Below, one piece after another: positions 1 through 9,887 of a stretch of 34,172 nt of DNA. Where the stretch lies: positions 1-34,172 of the forward strand of contig JANXBA010000039.1 of assembly GCA_025062075.1 (NCBI GenBank), written 5' to 3'. Under the pieces are notes generated by a model. It ran no database searches. It was not told the DNA's origin and saw only the letters and a list, made by a program, of their open reading frames with translations. A program made the translations under genes and the position numbers. Source of the stretch: Aquificaceae bacterium. GTDB lineage: Bacteria; Aquificota; Aquificia; Aquificales; Aquificaceae. Within the stretch, counting starts at the first letter, position 1, and each line of letters starts with the position of its first letter.

Positions 1-475
1 CATACCTCCTGATAGTTCTTAGGAAAAGGATTGGATTGAGGGAGAGGCTCATTGGGCATGCACGGTCTCGTAAGATTTTAATGATATCTCTTATTCTTTT
101 CGTGGAACTTCTTGGCACTTTTGCCCTCTTCCCTTCCTTTCTAACACGCTTGAAGGACCCAATAGACGCTTTTTACTGGTCTTTTTCACTCAGTTTCAGC
201 CTTGAACAACGCAGGCTTTTCTACCTTTTAGAGGTGATGTGTGGGTAAACCTTGTCGTAAGCCTGCTTGTAATACTTGGGGGCATAGGCTTTTACGTAAT
301 GTATGTCTTTTGAAAACCTCTCCACAGAGGAAAAGCTCCTCGCAAGCCTTTTTCACAGCGTGTCTGCGAGGACTGCGGGATTTAACACCATTGACTTATC
401 AAACCTGTCTGAGGCTTCTCAGTTTGTGCTCCGGTGGCACGGGTGGTGGCATGAGGCTTTTGATATGAAGACAAA
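1..475 (+). pseudogene. trkH: Decayed TrkH/KtrB-type potassium uptake membrane subunit (runs off left edge)
   Basis: TrkH-like pieces occur in different frames: YLLIVLRKRIGLRERLIGHARSRKILMISLILFVELLGTFALFPSF...; HSVSALNNAGFSTF; DVWVNLVVSLLVILGGIGFYVMY; MSFENLSTEEKLLASLFHSVSARTAGFNTIDLSNLSEAS; GGTGGGMR. Frameshifts fall at T runs near 183-187 and 226-229, and there are gaps between the pieces. Confidence 0.8.
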
Positions 476-945
476 ACATTGGCTGAGGGTGATGCGGAGG
501 TCATAGCGTGCGACATAGACGAGGACAAAGTTAGACAGATAGCTGACGTAGTCCACCACAGCCTCATACTGGACGCCACAGACGAGAAGACGCTAAAGGA
601 GTCTGGCATGGCGAACGCGGACAGCATACTGGTGGTGGTCCAGCTTATGGAGCTCGGCGTCAAAAGGGTCATACATCCGGAGAGAGACATGGCTGTAAGG
701 CTAGCCCATTCTCTGCTGGTAGGAGGCTTTATTGAAGAGATTCCCATAGCGGACGACTATAGCATCTTTAAAAGGTTGCACTACAAAACCCTCAAGGCGC
801 TCGACCTTAGAAAAAGCACGACATTACCGTGTTGGCCATAAAGAGGGGTGAAAGGCTTATAGTCAATCCGTCAGGCGACCAAGAAATACTTCCAGATGAC
901 CTTTTGGTGGTTCTTGGCAGTAGGGAGAAGATAAGTCTTGTATGA
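476..945 (+). pseudogene. trkA: Decayed TrkA/KtrA-type NAD-binding potassium uptake regulator
   Basis: LAEGDAEVIACDIDEDKVRQIADVVHHSLILDATDEKTLKESGMANADSILVV is TrkA_N-like but lacks the N-terminal GxGxxG. Probable internal deletions flank VQLMELGVKRVI and HPERDMAVRLAHSL. A frameshift near 815-830 leads into DITVLAIKRGERLIVNPSGDQEILPDDLLVVLGSREKISLV*, which is TrkA_C-like. Confidence 0.8.
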
Positions 946-958
946 TATATTCTGAGGC

Positions 959-2065
959 ATGCGCAAACTTGTGCTTTTCATTCCCTTTGTGTTGATTGGG
1001 GGACTTTTTCTCTACTTTGCGGTGAAGATGAACGAAGAGAAGACCGCAGTAGCTGAAGAGAAGGAAGTAAAAACCTTAGTTTACGGCTCTGGCTACGCAA
1101 GAAACAAGGACTATCTGATACTAAGGGCGGAAGTTTCTGGGTATGTAAAGGAGGTTTTTGTAAGGGAGGGCGAGTATGTAAAAAAAGGTCAAGTGCTTGC
1201 CCTTTTAGACAGCGGAACGATTGAAGATAGCATAAAAGAGGTCTCCGAGAGGTTGAAACTCGTAAAGGAGAGGGCTGAGGAAGGCTCAGACTACATTAAA
1301 AGCTTTGAAAGTGCGGTAGAGTCCGCTCGGATAAACTTAGAGAAAAGCAAGAGCATGCTTGAAAGAAGAGAAAGACTCCTCTCCCAAGGACTTATCTCCA
1401 AGGAGTCCTACGAGCAGAGCAAGGCCCAGTACGAGATAGCCCTGAGAGAATACGAGAAGGCGAGAAGTAGCTACGAGGATGTCCTGAAGGCCATAAGGGC
1501 AGAAGAAAGAATTCTAACCGCCGAAAAGCAGAGGCTTTTAAGGGAAAGGGAAAAGTACAACGTGAAAAGTCCCATAGAGGGATACATACTGAGAAAGTTC
1601 GTAAGCCCCGGGGATTATGTTAACGCCATGAGCCAGGACAACAGGCTTTTTTCCATAGGTTCTAAAGAGTGGGAGGTTTGGCTGGACGTGGACGAGGAGT
1701 ACGCGGGGCTCTTAAAGGAGGGACAAAAGGTCACTCTGAGAGTGGACGCCTACCCCGACAAAACCTTTGAAGGAGAGCTTTTTCAGATAGTGAGGGACAT
1801 AGACAGGTCAAGGAAGCTCCTTACAGTCAAGGTAAAGGCTGACCTGCCTGCGGATATGCCTTCGGGTGCAACCGTAGACGGTCAGATAGAGGTAGAGAGG
1901 TCAAAGAAGCTCCTCGTGCCCGCACAAGCATACAAAGACGGCTACGTAATACTCTACGACGGCATCAGGAGGGTAAAAGCTCAGGTAAAGGTGGGAAGAA
2001 GGTACGGCGAATACTTGGAAGTCATAGAAGGGCTAAAGCCGGGGGACAGGGTTCTTCTGCGATGA
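959..2065 (+). CDS. HlyD/MacA-type periplasmic adaptor (membrane fusion) protein
   Basis: N-terminal TM anchor; lipoyl-like half-motifs (LRAEVSGYVKEVFVREGEYVKKGQVLALLD ... YNVKSPIEGYILRKFVSPGDYV) flanking a coiled coil; beta-barrel segment after it. Stop overlaps the next start by 4 bp. Confidence 0.9.
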   Translation: MRKLVLFIPFVLIGGLFLYFAVKMNEEKTAVAEEKEVKTLVYGSGYARNKDYLILRAEVSGYVKEVFVREGEYVKKGQVLALLDSGTIEDSIKEVSERLKLVKERAEEGSDYIKSFESAVESARINLEKSKSMLERRERLLSQGLISKESYEQSKAQYEIALREYEKARSSYEDVLKAIRAEERILTAEKQRLLREREKYNVKSPIEGYILRKFVSPGDYVNAMSQDNRLFSIGSKEWEVWLDVDEEYAGLLKEGQKVTLRVDAYPDKTFEGELFQIVRDIDRSRKLLTVKVKADLPADMPSGATVDGQIEVERSKKLLVPAQAYKDGYVILYDGIRRVKAQVKVGRRYGEYLEVIEGLKPGDRVLLR

Positions 2066-3282
2066 GGCACGTACTTTTTGTAGCCTTCAGGATGCTTCTC
2101 CATAGAAAGAGACAGACACTTGTTTCCATACTGGGGGTTTCCATGGGCGTCTCCGCCTTTGTGGTGATGAGCTCTCTCATGCTTGGCTTTCAGAACTACT
2201 TTATACAGCAAGTAATAGACTTAGAACCTCACATAAGGATAAAGCCTCGCACAGAGAATGCGGAGAGCTCTCCTTACGTGCTCCTGCTCGGCGAGAAGAT
2301 GGAAGAGAAAGACCGCATTCTGGGCTGGCAGGAAGTCATAGAAAGTCTTGAAGCTCATCCTGAGGTGCTGGGGGTTGCACCAAGGCTGGTAAGCAAAGGT
2401 ATACTAAAGTACGGCGTCAGGGACAAGCCGGTCACCCTGTTGGGCATAGACCCACAGAGAGAGCCTAAGGCCTCCATAGTAGAGAAGTTTCTGAAAAACA
2501 GAAACCTTCAGAGATTGGAAACTAACAGAACCGGCGTAATCTTAGGTGTGCTGGTGGCCAAAAGTCTGGGGATAGAACAGACGGGTAAAAAACTTCTGCT
2601 GGTAGCGCCCAACGGGCAGACTCTGCTGGTGACGGTGGAGGACTTTTTTGACTCTGGAATCACCAACTTAGACGACTCCAGAGTGTACTTGAACATAAAA
2701 ACGCTACAAAGCCTTCTGGAAAAACAGGGAGAAGTAAACGAGATAATAGTCAAAATACGGGACGTGAACCGTGCGGAGAGGCTGTCCAGACTCTTTCAGG
2801 AGGGCATAGCCTACGAGGTGGAGAGCTGGCAAAAAGCTTACAAGAACTTCCTGAGTATCTTCAAGATTCAGAACACGATTACCTACATGATAGTTTTTGC
2901 CATACTTACCGTGTCCGCATTCGGCATCTTCAACATCATAATGATGACCGTGTTGGAAAAGAAAAAAGACATCGCCATCTTGATGGCCATGGGTTTTACT
3001 CGCAATGACGTGCTTCTGGTTTTCATGACAGAAGGGCTGGTGGTAGGCACTCTTGGTGCGGTCCTGGGCTCGGTGGTAGGTTTTGGCCTTCAGGAGTACT
3101 TGGAAAGCATAAAGCTGGACGTGGAAGGGCTTATACGGACGCAGGGCTTTGTCCTGGACAGAGACACACTCCTGTACGTGTATGCCTTTTTCTTCTCGCT
3201 CTTTTTCTCCCTTCTAGCAAGCCTTTATCCCTCCTACAGGGCAAGCAGGCTAAACCCGGTGGACATCTTCAGAAGTCAATGA
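2062..3282 (+). CDS. ABC transporter permease, FtsX/LolC/MacB/DevC type
   Basis: N-terminal TM then a large periplasmic domain then three C-terminal TMs with MTVLEKKKDIAILMAMGFTRNDV...[19 protein letters not shown], typical of FtsX-like permeases. Confidence 0.92.
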   Translation: MRHVLFVAFRMLLHRKRQTLVSILGVSMGVSAFVVMSSLMLGFQNYFIQQVIDLEPHIRIKPRTENAESSPYVLLLGEKMEEKDRILGWQEVIESLEAHPEVLGVAPRLVSKGILKYGVRDKPVTLLGIDPQREPKASIVEKFLKNRNLQRLETNRTGVILGVLVAKSLGIEQTGKKLLLVAPNGQTLLVTVEDFFDSGITNLDDSRVYLNIKTLQSLLEKQGEVNEIIVKIRDVNRAERLSRLFQEGIAYEVESWQKAYKNFLSIFKIQNTITYMIVFAILTVSAFGIFNIIMMTVLEKKKDIAILMAMGFTRNDVLLVFMTEGLVVGTLGAVLGSVVGFGLQEYLESIKLDVEGLIRTQGFVLDRDTLLYVYAFFFSLFFSLLASLYPSYRASRLNPVDIFRSQ

Positions 3283-3956
3283 ACCTCTTAGAACTCAGAG
3301 GCGTAAGAAAGTCCATAGGGCAGGAGGAGATACTCAAAGGCATAGACCTGTTGGTGAAAAGGGGCGAGTTCGTGGCGGTAGTGGGGGCCAGCGGGTCAGG
3401 CAAGAGCTCCATGCTCTACATAATGGGTCTTCTTGACAAGCCTACCTACGGTGAGGTGTTCTTTGAGGGCGACAGGGTGGACTTCTCCAAGGAGAAAAAA
3501 CTCTCAGAGCTGAGAAACAGAAGAATAGGCTTTGTATTCCAGTTTCACTACCTCCTGCCAGAGTTCACTCTTTTGGAAAACGTGATGCTTCCTGCCGTAA
3601 AGCTGGGCGTCAGAAGAGAGCAAGCCAAAGAGCGGGCCTACGAGCTCCTCAAATCCTTAGGACTTGCCGGGAAGGAGCACAGGAGAATATACCAGATTTC
3701 TGGTGGGGAGATGCAGAGGGTGGCCATTGCCCGAGCCCTTATAAACAATCCCTCCTTGCTCCTGGCGGACGAGCCTACAGGAAATCTGGACAGTAGGAAC
3801 ACCTATGTGGTAATGGAAATATTCAAGGAGATAAACAGGGGCGGAACCACTATCCTGATGGTGACCCACGAACCTCACCTGGCACTCCAAGCCCACAGGG
3901 TGGTGGAGGTAAGAGACGGGCTCATCCTCTCTGACCACCCTACTCAAAGAGCTTGA
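3279..3956 (+). CDS. ABC transporter ATP-binding protein, LolD/MacB/DevA type
   Basis: Walker [10 protein letters not shown], signature [15 protein letters not shown], Walker [13 protein letters not shown], switch His MVTHE. Four-bp overlap with the permease gene. Confidence 0.95.
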   Translation: MNLLELRGVRKSIGQEEILKGIDLLVKRGEFVAVVGASGSGKSSMLYIMGLLDKPTYGEVFFEGDRVDFSKEKKLSELRNRRIGFVFQFHYLLPEFTLLENVMLPAVKLGVRREQAKERAYELLKSLGLAGKEHRRIYQISGGEMQRVAIARALINNPSLLLADEPTGNLDSRNTYVVMEIFKEINRGGTTILMVTHEPHLALQAHRVVEVRDGLILSDHPTQRA

Positions 3957-5316
3957 CCGCAGTCTCTATGAGCTTTTGTAGCTCTTCCTGCGCAGGCATC
4001 TCCGCGTAGACCCTAATCAGAGGCTCCGTGCCCGAAGCTCTCATGAGTAGCCACCCGTCGTCTTCAAACACGAGCTTTAGCCCGTCTGTTTTCACCACCT
4101 TGGCGACTCGGAAGCCACCCAACCTTTCGGGAGGATGCTCTAAGAGCTCTTTTAATTTAAGCTTCTTGCCCTCCTCTGCGTGAAGGTCCACTCTCTTAAA
4201 GTAGGCCCTTCCGTACTCTTTGAATAGCTCCTCTATTACCTGAGATAGGGGCTTTTCCTTCAAGAGCAGGAGCTCTAACAGGTTAAGCCCTGCGAAGAGA
4301 CCGTCTCTCTCTGGTAGGAAGTCCACGATGCCGTAACCTCCGCTCTCCTCTCCGCCAAACAGGACTTTCTCCTTCAGCAGGAGCTCGTTTATGTTTTTAA
4401 AGCCCACGCCCACCTCCCGGAGGTGGACGCCCTCTCTTTCGCATATCCTGTCTGCCAAGTAGGTGGTGGAGACGGTTTTGACCACTATGCCCTCCTTCTT
4501 ACCTTTGTGCTTGAGAAGGTGGTAAAGGATTAGAGCGTATACGAGCTGGGAGTTTACGAAGTTGCCCTCTTCGTCCACTAAAGCAATCCTGTCTCCGTCG
4601 CCGTCGTTGGCTATGCCTATGTCTGCTCCCAGTGCCTTCACTTTCATCATGAGAGGTTCAAGGTACTTCTCTACGGGCTCCGGTGCGTGACCGCCGAAGA
4701 GTGGGTCCCTGTGGCTCCTGATTCCATACACGGATACCCTTGTCCCAGACAGAGCATGGGAGTAGGTGCCCATAGAAGAGCCATACATGGCGTCGTGGAC
4801 CAAGGTGATATACCTTTGAGACAAAAGCTCCAGGTTCACTCTGCTCCTTACCTCCCTCATGTACTCTCCCCATACGTTTATGTACTCTGGCGGTAAGTTC
4901 TCCGTCTTTATGGGCTTGGCGTCCTTTAGCTTCTCTTCTACTTTTGCTATGAACTCTGGCGTGGCAGAGCCCCCAAAAGAGTCCTTTATCTTGTAGCCGT
5001 TGTACTCTGGTGGGTTGTGAGATGCGGTTATCATGACCCCGCTCTCAAAGCCCATGTACTTGACCGCAAAGGACACCATGGGCGTAGTGCAGGCTTTGTT
5101 GGTCAGAAAACACTCAAAGCCTAAGGTTTTGAAGACTCGGTAGACCTCAAGGGCGAAGTGCTCAGACATAAAGCGGTGGTCGTAGCCTACTATCACTTTC
5201 CTTTTGCCCTGAGATGCCAGGACCTCTGCGTGGGCATGGGCTACCCTTTTTACGTTTTCTACGGTAAAGGACTCCCCCAAAACCGCTCTCCATCCATCAG
5301 TGCCAAACTTTACCAT
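3940..5316 (-). CDS. Phosphoglucomutase/phosphomannomutase (alpha-D-phosphohexomutase family)
   Basis: FGTDGWRAVL; phosphoserine loop MITASHNPPEYNGYKI; metal loop ANDGDGDRI; sugar-binding GGEESGGYG; phosphate-binding RASGTEPLIRVYAE. The ORF opens at 5346, but Met11 (5316) is the better start because conserved homology begins at MVKFGTDGWR and a TATAAT sits 7 nt upstream. Confidence 0.93.
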   Translation of the reverse strand: MVKFGTDGWRAVLGESFTVENVKRVAHAHAEVLASQGKRKVIVGYDHRFMSEHFALEVYRVFKTLGFECFLTNKACTTPMVSFAVKYMGFESGVMITASHNPPEYNGYKIKDSFGGSATPEFIAKVEEKLKDAKPIKTENLPPEYINVWGEYMREVRSRVNLELLSQRYITLVHDAMYGSSMGTYSHALSGTRVSVYGIRSHRDPLFGGHAPEPVEKYLEPLMMKVKALGADIGIANDGDGDRIALVDEEGNFVNSQLVYALILYHLLKHKGKKEGIVVKTVSTTYLADRICEREGVHLREVGVGFKNINELLLKEKVLFGGEESGGYGIVDFLPERDGLFAGLNLLELLLLKEKPLSQVIEELFKEYGRAYFKRVDLHAEEGKKLKLKELLEHPPERLGGFRVAKVVKTDGLKLVFEDDGWLLMRASGTEPLIRVYAEMPAQEELQKLIETAVKLFE

Positions 5317-5323
5317 GCTGGTT

Positions 5324-5329
5324 ATTATA
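5324..5329 (-). promoter_or_regulatory. Candidate -10 element of the phosphohexomutase gene
   Basis: Exact TATAAT on the minus strand, 7 nt upstream of ATG at 5316. Confidence 0.4.
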
Positions 5330-5433
5330 ACCTCTTCAAAGTTCATAGCAAAAAGTCGCCACAGGGCTGGTATCTCATAACACCAACCCCCACGGCTCTA
5401 ATACGCAAATGCAACTGAGACATACCGAGAACT

Positions 5434-5464
5434 GGTAAAGTTTTTTTGAAAGATAGACTTTACC
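5434..5464. promoter_or_regulatory. Perfect 8-bp inverted repeat in the divergent pgm/carB intergenic region
   Basis: GGTAAAGT (5434-5441) and ACTTTACC (5457-5464), 15-nt spacer. Lies about 60 bp upstream of carB. Confidence 0.35.
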
Positions 5465-5505
5465 CTCTACGGCTATGCTATCGCCTACAGCTTTTTCAAT
5501 AGAAT

Positions 5506-5511
5506 TATAAT
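5506..5511 (+). promoter_or_regulatory. Candidate -10 element of carB
   Basis: Exact TATAAT, 13 nt upstream of the carB ATG, in an AT-rich patch. No convincing -35. Confidence 0.4.
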
Positions 5512-5524
5512 ACTCTTCAACCCT

Positions 5525-7192
5525 ATGCCAAGAAGAGGAGACATAAAAAAGATACTCATCATAGGCTCAGGTCCCATAGTGATAGGGCAGGCTGCGGAGT
5601 TTGACTACTCGGGCACGCAGGCCTGCAAGGCCCTTCTTGAGGAGGGCTACGAGGTGGTGCTGGTCAACTCCAACCCTGCCACCATAATGACCGACCCCCA
5701 GTTTGCTCACAGGACCTATGTAGAGCCCCTCACATTGGAGGTGGTGGAGGAGATAATCAGGAAAGAGAGACCCGATGCCCTCCTGCCCACCCTTGGAGGT
5801 CAGACTGCCTTAAACTTGGCGGTGGAGCTCTACGAGCAGGGAGTGCTTGAAAGGTACGGCGTCAGGCTCATAGGGGCAGGCTACGAAGCCATAAAGAAGG
5901 GCGAGGACAGAGACCTGTTTAGAAAGTCCATGGAAAGAATCGGTCTCAAGGTCCCTCCCAGCGTGGTGGCCTCCTCCCTGCAGGAAGCCCTAAGCAGGGT
6001 CAGGGAGGTGGGCTTTCCCGCCATCCTCAGACCTGCCTTCACCCTTGGTGGCAGTGGCGGTTCTATTGCCTACAACATGGAGGAGTTCAAAGAAAAGGTG
6101 GAGGTGGCCCTGAAGACCTCTCCCATCCATCAGGTGCTCATTGACAAGTCGCTCATAGGCTGGAAGGAGTTTGAGTTTGAAGTGATAAGAGATTCCAAGG
6201 ACAACGTGATAATAGTCTGTAGCATAGAAAACTTTGACCCTATGGGCGTTCATACGGGGGACTCCATCACCGTAGCCCCCGCCCAGACGCTTACCGACAA
6301 AGAATACCAAATGCTCAGAGATGCCTGCATAGCGGTGATGAGAGAGATAGGGGTTGACACGGGAGGGTCCAACATCCAGTTTGCGGTGGACCCAGAAAGG
6401 GGAGACTTCTACGTGATAGAGATGAACCCCAGGGTTTCCCGCTCCTCCGCCCTGGCCTCAAAGGCCACGGGCTTTCCCATAGCCAAGGTGGCCGCCAAGC
6501 TGGCGGTGGGATACACTCTGGACGAGCTTAAAAACGACATAACCCGTCACACCCCTGCCTCTTTTGAGCCCTCCATTGACTACGTGGTGGTCAAGATTCC
6601 CCGTTTTGACTTTGCCAAGTTTCCCCGTGCGGACAAGACGCTCGGCACCATGATGAAGTCGGTGGGCGAGGTGATGGCCATCGGACGAACCTTCAAAGAA
6701 GCCCTGGGCAAGGCAGTCAGGAGCCTAGAGCAGGACAGCTACGGCCTTGCCTTCCCCGACTACTCTTCTCTCAGCCCCGAGGACATAAAAAGAGGTCTCA
6801 GGACGCCTACTCTTGGCAGGCTGTGGTTTATCTGCTCCGCTCTGAGAAGGGGCTTTAGCGTGGAGGAGGTCCACGAGCTCTCAAAGGTGGACCGGTGGTT
6901 TCTGGAAAACCTACGGCAGGTGGTGGAGTTTGAAAAAGTCATAAAGAGGGACCTAAACCCGCAGAGCCTACGCCTTGCCAAGGAGATGGGTTACTCAGAC
7001 TGGGAGATAGCCCTTCTGAGAGGAGTTCAAGAGGAGGACATAAGAAGGCTCAGGGAGGAGTGGAACATTTTGCCCGCCTTCAAGGCGGTGGACACCTGTG
7101 CCGGAGAATTCGTAGCCTACACGCCCTACTACTACTCCACCTACGAGAGGCCCTACTACGTGGAAGGTGCGCAAGTGCTTGACCACGACTGA
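5525..7192 (+). CDS. carB: Carbamoyl-phosphate synthase large chain, N-terminal half only
   Basis: [58 protein letters not shown]...[29 protein letters not shown]. Ends at [23 protein letters not shown], the junction between the two synthetase halves of full-length CarB. Confidence 0.95.
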   Translation: MPRRGDIKKILIIGSGPIVIGQAAEFDYSGTQACKALLEEGYEVVLVNSNPATIMTDPQFAHRTYVEPLTLEVVEEIIRKERPDALLPTLGGQTALNLAVELYEQGVLERYGVRLIGAGYEAIKKGEDRDLFRKSMERIGLKVPPSVVASSLQEALSRVREVGFPAILRPAFTLGGSGGSIAYNMEEFKEKVEVALKTSPIHQVLIDKSLIGWKEFEFEVIRDSKDNVIIVCSIENFDPMGVHTGDSITVAPAQTLTDKEYQMLRDACIAVMREIGVDTGGSNIQFAVDPERGDFYVIEMNPRVSRSSALASKATGFPIAKVAAKLAVGYTLDELKNDITRHTPASFEPSIDYVVVKIPRFDFAKFPRADKTLGTMMKSVGEVMAIGRTFKEALGKAVRSLEQDSYGLAFPDYSSLSPEDIKRGLRTPTLGRLWFICSALRRGFSVEEVHELSKVDRWFLENLRQVVEFEKVIKRDLNPQSLRLAKEMGYSDWEIALLRGVQEEDIRRLREEWNILPAFKAVDTCAGEFVAYTPYYYSTYERPYYVEGAQVLDHD

Positions 7193-7225
7193 CCACTCTC
7201 GGTACAATTAGAATGAGAGGACCCA

Positions 7226-9108
7226 GTGCTGTCGCTTATGGTTTCCCTTTTGCTAACCCTTAACCTGCTCTGGGCAGTGCAGGGTCTTCTCATAAGGGAG
7301 GAGACCACCAGGCAGGAAAATCCACCTCAAAGACCAAGAGTTCAGGAAACCTCCAAGAAGAGCCACTCCAAGCAGAAGGACAGTTCACACAAGCGGACGC
7401 TCCAAACACCAGCACTACAAGCCAGCAGAGTTTCCAGCTACACGTTCAAAGAGCTTAACTTCTTAGGGGACGACTTAGTCCTCAGAGGGACTGCGCCAGC
7501 TTACGACCTTTACATACCCGTCTACTCCCACCTGGAAGGTCTGAAGCTCACTCTGAAGATAAGCACGCCAGAGTACTTGAGAGAAGACTCCACTCTGCTC
7601 CTGCTGGTGGACGATGTGCCCTATCAGAGCTTCAAGGTAGCGGGGGGCCAAGGAGGGAGTTGGTCTTGGTGCTCAGGCCTCAGGGAAACCGACCCTTTAT
7701 AAAGGTCTCCATAAGAGGTAGTCTCAGAACTTCCAACAACCTGTGTGAAGATGCCTTCAGCGACAGGATATACATGGTCCTTTCAAAGAACAGCTCGGTG
7801 GAGTTCTACTACAGACCGCCATCGCGGATAGAGCAGTTTATCCGAGACTACGACCTTCGCTTCTGCCTACAGGATGCCAGTTTGATACCTCTTGCCTACC
7901 TTCTGTCCTCTCAGAACCCTCTGCCTGCCTTCTTCAGCTGGGGCGAAGAGAGAGACTGCAAAAACCTAAAGGTAGCTCAACAAACCTACCTGCAGGGTAA
8001 CACTCTCTTCCTGTCGGAGGGCACCCTGAAGGCCATAGCGCAGGGATACACGCCTCTTATCTTTGGTAGGAGCGTAGTCCCCGACAAGGTGGTGGGGGAC
8101 AGTTATAAGACCTCCAAACAAGTTAGCCTGAAAGAGCTCGGCATGGGTAATACAACCGTCAAAGGCATGTCCAACCTGTCCGTATACATCCCTCTTGACC
8201 TGGCCAAGATAGGGGGTATGCCAGACACGCTTTACTTCAGGCTCAAGTTTGAACACACGCCTCCCCACCAGAAGGACAAGATGGAGCTGAGAGTTTACCT
8301 AAACGACGACCTTATCCGCTCTCTTCCTCTTGAAGGTGCTGGGCGCAAGGAGGTGGACATAAAAATACCTACTCACTACCTGAGCTACGGCGTAAACGGT
8401 CTGCTGGTGAACTTGGTAAACTTCACCTCTTCTGACAACTGCTTTGGTGCAGTTACCCAGTCAGTCTTGACAGTTTATCAGGACTCCTACTTTTACTGGA
8501 ACAGTTTGATGGTCAGGCCCCACAACATAGCGGACTTTCTAAGGATAATCAACGGTAAGCTCACGGTAGTCTTAAAAGAGCAAGGCCTATACCCCTTTGC
8601 TCTGGAGTTTGTCAACGAGCTCGCTCTCATAAATCGCAACGTGAAGGAGGTAAGGGTGCTTACCGCGGAGCCTGAGTCTGACAGGGGGGACTTTATGATA
8701 GTCTTTGAAAAGCCACAGCAGGGGCTCTTTCAGGTGTACAACCCCCTCACGCAAGAGGTGCTCTTTTCCGCAAGATACGAGCTTCCCTTCGTAGCCATGA
8801 CCTTGGGAGAAAGGAAGGGCACGCCCGTGCTTAGCGTGTATTCCTACGGCACGGCTGACCTTGAGGCCATAGGTAAAAAGTATTCCTCTCAGGACTACCT
8901 GAGGCTTTTAGGGAATGTGGCCATCCTTTCAGAGGAATACGCCACTGCCTTTGAGGTAGGCAAAAAACTCAGAATCAGATACGAAGGAGAAAGGGGCATT
9001 GGCTACTACTGGAACATTGTAAGACCTTGGGCGGTGCTCCTGTTAGGTTTGCTTGGGTTTAGTTTTCTGATTTACGTGTACAGGAAGCTCACGAGGAGAC
9101 CATCATGA
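7226..9108 (+). pseudogene. BcsB-like (cellulose synthase subunit B type) periplasmic protein, frameshifted near 7642-7647 (ORFs 7226-7702 and 7660-9108)
   Basis: ORF1 has a signal/TM and a basic linker, then FKELNFLGDDLVLRGTAPAYDLYIPVYSHLEGLKLTLKIS...LLLLVDDVPYQSFKVAGG. ORF2 continues in another frame (RRELVLVLRPQGNRPFIKVSIRGSL) to a C-terminal TM anchor (RPWAVLLLGLLGFSFLIYVYRKL). Domain order matches BcsB-family proteins. Adding one G to the G6 run restores a continuous frame. Confidence 0.6.
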
Positions 9109-9887
9109 GAAAATACATACTTCTTCTGCTGGCTACCGTCAGCGTAGGGCAGGCTTCCGCCTTTGTAAAGAGCGAGGGGGAGCTTTTCCTTTCGCCCTCC
9201 TTCTACTACTACAGGGCCAGCAAGTTTTACGACAGAGAAGGCAACAGAAGAGACATAGGCTGTAAGTTCACAAAAAGAGAAGTCCAGCTCTACGGAGAAT
9301 ACGGGCTCACGGAGAAAACGACCCTTACCTTCAAGCTCCCCTACGCTCAGTTGGAGTGCGGTGCGGACCGCACCTCTAGACTGGGAGACCTAGAGGTGGG
9401 CTTCGTGAGAAACCTCAGAAGAGACAAGAGCTCCTCTCTGTCCACCTACGGCACTCTCTTGGTGCCCACCGGCTACTCAATACAGGACAACCTCAGGCTA
9501 GGCTACGGTAGGCTGGGGGCGGAGGGTGGACTGCTCTACGGGCTGTCTGGGAAAGGGGGCTTTTTTGACTCAGGCTTAGGCTACAGGTACTACTTTGGAT
9601 ACCCTTCCAGCCATGTCAGGGGCTACCTTTCTGGAGCTTACAGTCTAGCTTCTAACCTACAGCTCTACAGCATGTTAGACGCCCAGATAGGGTTGGGAGA
9701 CGGCAAAACCAAAAGGGTGGGGAGGAATCTGGTGCTGGAGCCCGACTACAAACTCCTACAGGCGTACGTGGGACCTCGCCTGATTCTGGGAAGTGCCTCT
9801 GTTTTGGTAGGCTATCAGCGAGTCCTGTGGGGAAGAAAGACGGGCGACGGCTCGGGATTTTTCATGAGCCTCTGGTATGGTTTCTAA
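9105..9887 (+). CDS. Predicted small outer-membrane beta-barrel protein
   Basis: Signal peptide MRKYILLLLATVSVGQASAF; alternating aromatic/hydrophobic beta-strand pattern throughout; C-terminal aromatic residue (FFMSLWYGF) typical of barrel proteins. Four-bp overlap with the upstream BcsB-like gene. Confidence 0.6.
   Translation: MRKYILLLLATVSVGQASAFVKSEGELFLSPSFYYYRASKFYDREGNRRDIGCKFTKREVQLYGEYGLTEKTTLTFKLPYAQLECGADRTSRLGDLEVGFVRNLRRDKSSSLSTYGTLLVPTGYSIQDNLRLGYGRLGAEGGLLYGLSGKGGFFDSGLGYRYYFGYPSSHVRGYLSGAYSLASNLQLYSMLDAQIGLGDGKTKRVGRNLVLEPDYKLLQAYVGPRLILGSASVLVGYQRVLWGRKTGDGSGFFMSLWYGF

Noticed and set aside
3-15. 13-bp match TACCTCCTGATAG shared with 30711-30723
   Set aside because: The first copy encodes YLLI of TrkH and the second is an RBS region; most likely chance because it contains the SD complement.
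5441-5447. T7 run considered as terminator tail
   Set aside because: No GC-rich stem immediately precedes it and it lies between divergent genes.
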